This document shows positions 42,561-47,589 of a stretch of 47,589 bases of DNA, in pieces. The translations under genes and the position numbers were made by a program. The stretch spans positions 1 through 47,589 of the forward strand of contig JALCOX010000004.1 of NCBI GenBank assembly GCA_022649925.1, in the 5' to 3' direction. The notes below the pieces were generated by a model. The model made no database searches, had not been told where the DNA came from, and saw only the letters and a list, made by a program, of their open reading frames with translations. Each line of letters opens with the position of its first letter. The stretch's first letter is position 1. This DNA is from Bifidobacteriaceae bacterium. Its GTDB lineage: Bacteria > Actinomycetota > Actinomycetes > Actinomycetales > Bifidobacteriaceae.

Positions 42561-45500
42561 CGTGCACGGTTGAGTCGTATCCGCCGGGCAATCCAGGCCC
42601 GATCCCCGGCCTTCTTCTCCACGCTGACTTTTGGCTCAGGCTTGTAGAAACCGAAGTCAACGTTGAGTTGATCCTTGCCGAGATTCAAGTTGAACGCATC
42701 CGTGTTCAGCTTGGAGTAGTCCTTCAGCCGATCCTTGTACGAGCGCGTCTGCGTCACTGCCTTGTCTTGACCGTAATAAGTCTTCACAGTCTGGGGAATG
42801 AGCACCGTCGAACCATCCGACTTCGACATGGCCACCACGTAGGAACCCGAATGAACGTTGCAGAAGATGTAATAACCCGCCTTCGCGCTTCCGCTCGCCG
42901 CAGGATCCTTGGAACCCCCAGTATTGGTCAGGCACTGCGACGCATTACTCGGCTGCTCCCCCGTCTTCATCGTCGCCACGGCAGAGCCCGAGAAGGTCGC
43001 CTTTCCTGAGGAGTCGACACTCACCTGACTGGCCTTGTACAGAGACACTGGCACACCAGAAATGCCCTTTTCGGAGTTGTTGATCGTGGTACCCTGATCG
43101 TCGTCCCACCACACCGTTCCAGCAATCGTCTGGGCCTTAACTTGAACGAGATCCGACCACGAACGATTCGCCACTTCGAAGAGCAACTTGCCGCTCGGAG
43201 ACCACACGCTGCCCATGCCAGGCCACAGGTTGTACTGGTTCCCGGCCTTGTTGCCGCTGGTGTGCAGTGTGATGCGCCCCGCCGCGGCCGAGGTGCCATT
43301 CTCATCGATCGGCACCGTGAAAACAATCGCCGTCATGTCGCCACTTGCGGGAGGCGTGGCCGAGCAACTCGTGTAATCGCTCGGTTCAAAACTGTCGGTC
43401 ACTGTGCTCGAATAGCACAGAGTAGTGCCGTATTGGGTATTGCTCTCATCCTGGGTTAACGACGAGAAGCTAAACGTGCCATCCGCATCGGTGGCCTTGC
43501 GCGTATAGCCTCCCCAATCGTTTGCAATGAGCGAAGCGTCGGTACCACTGGGAAGCTTCAGAACAAACTTGGCATATTTCTGGTCGGCAATCGCACCCCT
43601 GTAGACGAATTTGTACGTCCAGGAGACGTCTTCGTTGGTCTCGACCTGCTTAGGGTCAGACTTGACCGTCACCACAGGATTCGTCGCGTTGGAAACAAAC
43701 ACCGTATCCGTCGGGCTGTTAGACGACAGCGTCGTGCCATCCACCACCTCGGTGGTTGGTCCACCTGAGGTGACACTCCCATTGGCAACCAATGAAATGG
43801 TCCCTGAATACGTGATGGTGGCAAGCCGCGCGTCCGAATTCCCGTTTTCGGAGTTGACGCTGTACGAGGTGGCAGCGGTCGCTCCGTTTTTGAATCTGAA
43901 CTCAAGAACCGCCGGAGTCGACGCTGAATCACCGCACACTCTTCCAGTGGGACCGGCAACTGCGGGAGTCTTCACAGTCATGGCCCACACTTTTGCCGAG
44001 CCTGGACTCAGAACGGGATTTGAGAGGCACTTATCCAAGTTCACGGTGATGACCGGGTTGAGCTTTGTGGAAGACTTCTCAACGTCGTGAACAATGGGCG
44101 TATAGGCAAAAGTCGCCGTCTGCCCTGCGAGCGCGGTGGGCGAAGTTCCGTCTTTGTCGTTGCCCACCTCTGTGCCGTCATCGTCATAGACAGTCACATA
44201 CTGCTCTGCGGTCCACGTATGGGGCCTGGGGCGCACAATGTTGATGGTTTGAGTAAATGGGTCGCCCTGAGGTGGATTCCCATCCAGACCGATGACGCCC
44301 GAGTCGGTGGAGCTCTTACCCGTGCTTGGCATATCCGCAATGTTGGTGGGGGTACTCATCGGAAGCACAACTTCGTAGAATCCAACACCTCCGCCCGCGC
44401 TAAAGGAATGAAGGAAGCGCACGCGCACCGACTGTGCAGACTCATCCGGCTGACCCTCAAACCACCCGGTATCGTTCGCGTCGCTAATCTGCGCGTCGGT
44501 TTTCTCGCTGGTGGACCACTCCACCACGTACGAGCTCGAGTCGTACGGGTTGCCCTCAGAATCAGTGACTTTCACTGGTCCCTGGGTCGTGTCGATTCTC
44601 TGCCCTGAACGGTCCCAACTATCACCGAGTATCGGGGTCGTCGAAGCCCCTTCTTTGATGTTCTTTGCGTAGAAACGCAACAGCGTGCGGAACTGCGAAC
44701 CCTCAGAGAGGGTGGTACCGCGAAGAGAAAACGGCGTGGTGGTCGTCTTGGAGGCCTTGTCAAAACGCATCATCTCAGGGTCAAAGATTGTTTTCCCGGA
44801 GGTGTAAGGAAGCTGAAGCTCCTTGCGGAATAAAGAACCGTTTACCTCCTCGAAGGTGATGTCGGCCCTGCTCCAATCGTTATTTGGATATATCAGACCG
44901 TCCACGGCTCCGGAGTTCTTATCTGCGGTGGAGGTGTCACGGCCTTCCCCATTGCCCGGCTGAGGAACCTTCCTGTTCGTATCTTCATCGTAAATCGCGA
45001 AATCGTACGTCTGGTTGGTGTTGCCAATCGCAACGGCCGGAATGGTTGGCAGCACGTTCGTGTAGGAGTATCCTTCCGACTCCTTCACCACTTGCGGCCC
45101 CTTGACCACGATGTATTTCTGTTCCCCAGAGAAACCGGGAATCGTCCCAGTTTTGACGTCGAGTGAACTGCCCGAGTTATCTTTCCACGTGGTTCCCTCC
45201 GGGAACTGCGTCACGATCATGTCGATGGTGTAAGGAGTCGCTACAGAGATGCCCTTGACCAACGAATAGTGGGGGACCGAAAGCTGATCCGTCCGAATGC
45301 TTAAAGTGCAGGTCACAGGGACGCTTTCGCTTGCCCTGCAGCCAGAACCATCCTGGCCCGCTGCACCAGACATCGCCCGGTAATCCGTGTTTGGCGTACT
45401 GACAACTGTTACAGGGTCAGCGTCGTAGCTATCGACCTCTTTGCCGTTGATCGCAACCTTCAGAGAGAATCCCTGATTGGGCTTCGTCACTCCGCCAGTA

Positions 45501-45985
45501 TCCTTCGCTGTCATGATCAGAGTGGTATTCAGCGTCTCTGCAACGCCCTCATCCACCTTGAAGCTACATGACTTTCCATCGCTGGAAACGCTCGCTTTGA
45601 CGTGGGTTCCTGAGATGCAGAGCGATCCCATCACTGGCGAAAGGTAATCGGCGCTGGCCACACTCAATGTAACCGTGCGCGCCTGTGCTGCGCGGAAACC
45701 AAGGGTGAGAGAGTACCCAACAGAATCGTAACTTGACACCACACCGTCGGTAGGAGTGTCGTCACCTGGTGCAAATCCGTTTGCTGAGTTCACATAAGAC
45801 GCTGAGTTGGTTCCCTGCCCCGTACCGTCGTACGTCTTCTGCAGCGAGACGTCGAGATAGGCACCGTTTTCTTGGGCAAAAGAGGGATGCGCAATAAAGC
45901 CGGCAACAACGGCGACAGCGATCATGAAAAGAAGGGGCAAGATACGCTTGAGCCCGAACTTACGATGCACTTCTACTAGGGACAT
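42557..45985 (-). CDS. Pilus adhesin, 5' part: signal peptide and N-terminal domains, ends at a frameshift
   Basis: 1142 codons. A signal peptide with basic start (residues 1-38, KRILPLLFMIAVAVVAGFIA, cut near SFA-QENG) leads to about 950 residues of beta-rich, Thr/Ser-rich surface-protein sequence with few recognisable motifs and several Cys pairs. No von Willebrand MIDAS motif was seen. An SdrD-B/Cna-B-like domain follows (TIAGTVWWDDDQGTTINNSE ... GYYIFCNVHSGSYVVAM, VDFGFYKPEPKVSVEKKAG). The last residues DRAWIARRIRLNRAR are out of character and end at TGA, where the alternative frame takes up the sequence, so this half lacks any wall anchor. The stop overlaps the next start as GTGA. Together both parts span 7.3 kb, about 2430 residues. 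Confidence 0.88.
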   Translation of the reverse strand: MSLVEVHRKFGLKRILPLLFMIAVAVVAGFIAHPSFAQENGAYLDVSLQKTYDGTGQGTNSASYVNSANGFAPGDDTPTDGVVSSYDSVGYSLTLGFRAAQARTVTLSVASADYLSPVMGSLCISGTHVKASVSSDGKSCSFKVDEGVAETLNTTLIMTAKDTGGVTKPNQGFSLKVAINGKEVDSYDADPVTVVSTPNTDYRAMSGAAGQDGSGCRASESVPVTCTLSIRTDQLSVPHYSLVKGISVATPYTIDMIVTQFPEGTTWKDNSGSSLDVKTGTIPGFSGEQKYIVVKGPQVVKESEGYSYTNVLPTIPAVAIGNTNQTYDFAIYDEDTNRKVPQPGNGEGRDTSTADKNSGAVDGLIYPNNDWSRADITFEEVNGSLFRKELQLPYTSGKTIFDPEMMRFDKASKTTTTPFSLRGTTLSEGSQFRTLLRFYAKNIKEGASTTPILGDSWDRSGQRIDTTQGPVKVTDSEGNPYDSSSYVVEWSTSEKTDAQISDANDTGWFEGQPDESAQSVRVRFLHSFSAGGGVGFYEVVLPMSTPTNIADMPSTGKSSTDSGVIGLDGNPPQGDPFTQTINIVRPRPHTWTAEQYVTVYDDDGTEVGNDKDGTSPTALAGQTATFAYTPIVHDVEKSSTKLNPVITVNLDKCLSNPVLSPGSAKVWAMTVKTPAVAGPTGRVCGDSASTPAVLEFRFKNGATAATSYSVNSENGNSDARLATITYSGTISLVANGSVTSGGPTTEVVDGTTLSSNSPTDTVFVSNATNPVVTVKSDPKQVETNEDVSWTYKFVYRGAIADQKYAKFVLKLPSGTDASLIANDWGGYTRKATDADGTFSFSSLTQDESNTQYGTTLCYSSTVTDSFEPSDYTSCSATPPASGDMTAIVFTVPIDENGTSAAAGRITLHTSGNKAGNQYNLWPGMGSVWSPSGKLLFEVANRSWSDLVQVKAQTIAGTVWWDDDQGTTINNSEKGISGVPVSLYKASQVSVDSSGKATFSGSAVATMKTGEQPSNASQCLTNTGGSKDPAASGSAKAGYYIFCNVHSGSYVVAMSKSDGSTVLIPQTVKTYYGQDKAVTQTRSYKDRLKDYSKLNTDAFNLNLGKDQLNVDFGFYKPEPKVSVEKKAGDRAWIARRIRLNRAR

Positions 45986-45988
45986 GAA

Positions 45989-46003
45989 AATTTCTCTCTC
46001 TCA
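45989..46003 (-). promoter_or_regulatory. GA-repeat tract before the adhesin gene
   Basis: On the - strand TTGAGAGAGAGAAAT sits about five bases before the ATG at 45985. It resembles the tract before the backbone pilin and may serve as ribosome binding site or be prone to slippage. Confidence 0.5.
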
Positions 46004-46172
46004 AGAATCTTCACTGCAAGTCATCCTGATAGCGCAAAGCAGGCGCTAGAAAATAGCGTCTTCTTCTCACATCAGTATTTCTTACTTCCCCACACATCAA
46101 GATAGAGAGAGCTGGGGACAATCCCCTCCCGGCGATTCCGGTGCCCCCGCATCGCCGGTAAGCGCGGGAAAT

Positions 46173-46535
46173 TTAGCGCGAATGAACGAAAGTGCCGAGG
46201 CTGAATTCCGGGCCGTGCACGGCGTCGTTGACTCGGTTCGCAAAGAGGGCCGCCGCGTTGGCACACACGGATTCCGGGCCGACTGGAATCTCCCACGAGA
46301 ACTTTTCCGAAGAGATTGTCAGCACGGCGGCATCTGCCGAAAGCGCCGCAGTAATCCCCTCAAGTGCCCAAATTTCGCAACGTTGCTCGCTCAAAGACAA
46401 ATCCTGGCTGCCCTTCCGCCCCCAAATCCGCTCGATAGAGTCGTCATGGATGACGATCAACGAGCCGTCGTCCCCGAGGAACTTCGGGCTGGCCGAAGAG
46501 GCGAACACATCTTTGAGTTTCGCAAAAAATCCCAT
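46173..46535 (-). CDS. Hypothetical protein, about 120 residues
   Basis: A soluble alpha/beta protein: GFFAKLKDVFASSASPKFLG at the N-terminus, then DGSLIVIHDDSIERIWGR, CEIWALEGITAALSADAAVL, SWEIPVGPESVCANAAALFA and a polar end. The start is the ATG at 46535, with GGAGG one base upstream, which is tight; an open extension to 46715 overlaps the isomerase gene and is not convincing. I do not recognise the family. It is 40 bases downstream of the IPP isomerase stop, on the same strand, so the two may be co-transcribed. Confidence 0.75.
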   Translation of the reverse strand: MGFFAKLKDVFASSASPKFLGDDGSLIVIHDDSIERIWGRKGSQDLSLSEQRCEIWALEGITAALSADAAVLTISSEKFSWEIPVGPESVCANAAALFANRVNDAVHGPEFSLGTFVHSR

Positions 46536-46575
46536 ACCTCCAGGATACCCAACTGAGCCGGCCACAGGCCGTGCC

Positions 46576-47589
46576 TTACTGCGCGGTCTGCTCCAAGTAC
46601 GACACGAGGTCCGCATCGAGGTAGTACCCAATGTCGTGAACCTCACGCAGCGCACTCTTGCCATAGAGGGCGAGCAATCCCGCAAGCTGGCTCGTCCACC
46701 GCCCGACGGTATCATCGAGCACGTCTTCGCCCTGCGTGCGGAGTACCTGAAGGAATCCGTTACTCACGCCGACAAAACGAGCGCCCAGCACCAGGGACTT
46801 GAGGACGTCGAGAGGATTGCGAACGCCACCAGAGGCGATGACATTCAGAGCCGGAGCCGAGGAGGACTTCTCGGAGTTTACCTCGCTCCGATGCCGCCTG
46901 TTGACCCGCGCTGCATTGAACAACGACTTCACAGTGGACAGGCCGATACCATCGAGGTAGTCGAAGTCGCGGTGAGGGCGGCGAGAGTTCTCGATTTTTG
47001 AGAAGTTCGTGCCGCCGCTGCCGGCCACGTCGACACTGCGAATTCCCGAGGCGGCGAGCAGCTCCAGTGAGTGTTCGTCAAAGCCGAAGCCCACTTCCTT
47101 GACGATGACGGGAATGTCAACGCTTGCGGCGACCTCACTGAGATGATGAAGCCAGCGGAAGTCGCGGTCGCCCTCCGGCATGACCAACTCCTGAACGGCG
47201 TTGACATGGATCTGCAGGGCCGTGGGCCGCAGCTCGCGGACGAGGAGTCTCACCGTGTCGAGCGCCGTGGTCGGATTGACGTTGGCGAGGAGGGCCCCAT
47301 CGGGATTCTGTTCGCGTGCAACGACGAAACTCTCCAACGTCTGGGGTTGGAGCCCCACGATGTTGGCGGAGCCCAGCGCCATAGCGATGTGCCGGTGAGC
47401 GGCGACCCGAGCGAGCGCGGCGTTGATTTCCATCGCCTTGTCGGACCCGCCCGTCATGGCGTTAATAAAGAAGGGTGCAGCGACGGGTTTCCCAAAGAAC
47501 TCGGTCTTCACGGAGTCAACAGAGACCACCGTTCCCGGCAGGGTTCGCCGAATCAGGTGGACGTGGTCGAAGTCGTTGGACTGCTCGCC
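46576..47589 (-). CDS. fni: Type II isopentenyl-diphosphate delta-isomerase (5' end outside window)
   Basis: FMN- and Mg-dependent isomerase interconverting IPP and DMAPP for isoprenoids. The frame is open to the last base of the window; the first visible residues, GEQSNDFDHVHLIRRTLPGT, are the family's N-terminal region, so only some 20-30 residues are missing. Landmarks are FFGKPVAAPFFINAMTGG, VAAHRHIAMALGSA, LQIHVNAVQELVMPEGDRDF (Mg and substrate site), PVIVKEVGFGFD, VDVAGSGGTNFSKIEN and NVIASGGVRNPLDVLKSLVLGA (phosphate-binding loop). Type II is structurally unrelated to the type I enzyme. A poorly conserved insert near residue 215 of the visible part is Ser/Arg-rich. Confidence 0.95.
   Translation of the reverse strand, partial: GEQSNDFDHVHLIRRTLPGTVVSVDSVKTEFFGKPVAAPFFINAMTGGSDKAMEINAALARVAAHRHIAMALGSANIVGLQPQTLESFVVAREQNPDGALLANVNPTTALDTVRLLVRELRPTALQIHVNAVQELVMPEGDRDFRWLHHLSEVAASVDIPVIVKEVGFGFDEHSLELLAASGIRSVDVAGSGGTNFSKIENSRRPHRDFDYLDGIGLSTVKSLFNAARVNRRHRSEVNSEKSSSAPALNVIASGGVRNPLDVLKSLVLGARFVGVSNGFLQVLRTQGEDVLDDTVGRWTSQLAGLLALYGKSALREVHDIGYYLDADLVSYLEQTAQ

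Overview
The window is about 47.6 kb of a high-GC, low-intron-free bacterial chromosome, almost fully coding. The gene families and their order suggest an actinobacterium, most likely of the Bifidobacteriaceae. The pointers are the run murA / plsC / gpsA / ddl / rpmB / recG / rsmD on one strand, a divergent IclR regulator beside leuCD, several start codons abutting a -10 box (candidate leaderless mRNAs), a GH3 glucosidase, a sulfatase with its anaerobic maturase, and sortase-built pili. The family assignment is inference from gene content recalled from memory; no 16S gene is present.

Layout. 1-2.3 kb: a GH3 beta-glucosidase (cut by the window start) diverges from a TetR regulator, with a perfect 11+11 bp palindrome between them. 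2.7-9.4 kb: translation and secretion core on the + strand (cysS, ffh, rpsP, khpA, rimM, trmD), interrupted by a two-gene toxin-antitoxin-like cassette at 6.3-6.9 kb. 9.3-12.5 kb: small accessory genes (membrane protein, YhbY-type RNA-binding protein, pentapeptide-repeat-like protein, GNAT acetyltransferase, nitroreductase). 12.6-18.7 kb: rsmD, a decayed PIN-toxin locus, recG, rpmB, ddl and gpsA, all on the - strand. 18.8-24.6 kb: a sulfated-sugar island, with anaerobic sulfatase-maturating enzyme and aldose epimerase diverging from an MFS sugar porter and a Cys-type sulfatase. 24.7-30.5 kb: two DUF202 membrane proteins, plsC, a LacI regulator, murA and an SGNH hydrolase. 30.9-34 kb: leuD, leuC and a divergent IclR regulator. 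34-46 kb: a metallophosphoesterase and a three-gene pilus operon (giant adhesin, backbone pilin, class C sortase). 46.2 kb to the end: a small unknown protein and a type II IPP isomerase (cut by the window end).

The pilus operon has two notable features. Its tip or ancillary adhesin is split in two reading frames by what looks like a single-base loss, and it carries an embedded RCC1-like beta-propeller next to SdrD/Cna-B type stalk domains.

The most unexplained signal is non-coding. Several intergenic regions hold short motifs in regular-pitch tandem arrays (20 bp or 14 bp), arranged as inverted pairs around a spacer. One motif family (GTTTGTGCGGACA) occurs at 2.3 kb and 26.6 kb. A second (core AAAGTG) fills 30.55-30.92 kb. 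A different, palindromic 66-70 bp element brackets the pentapeptide-like gene at 10.4 and 11.2 kb. I do not recognise these as any named repeat family.
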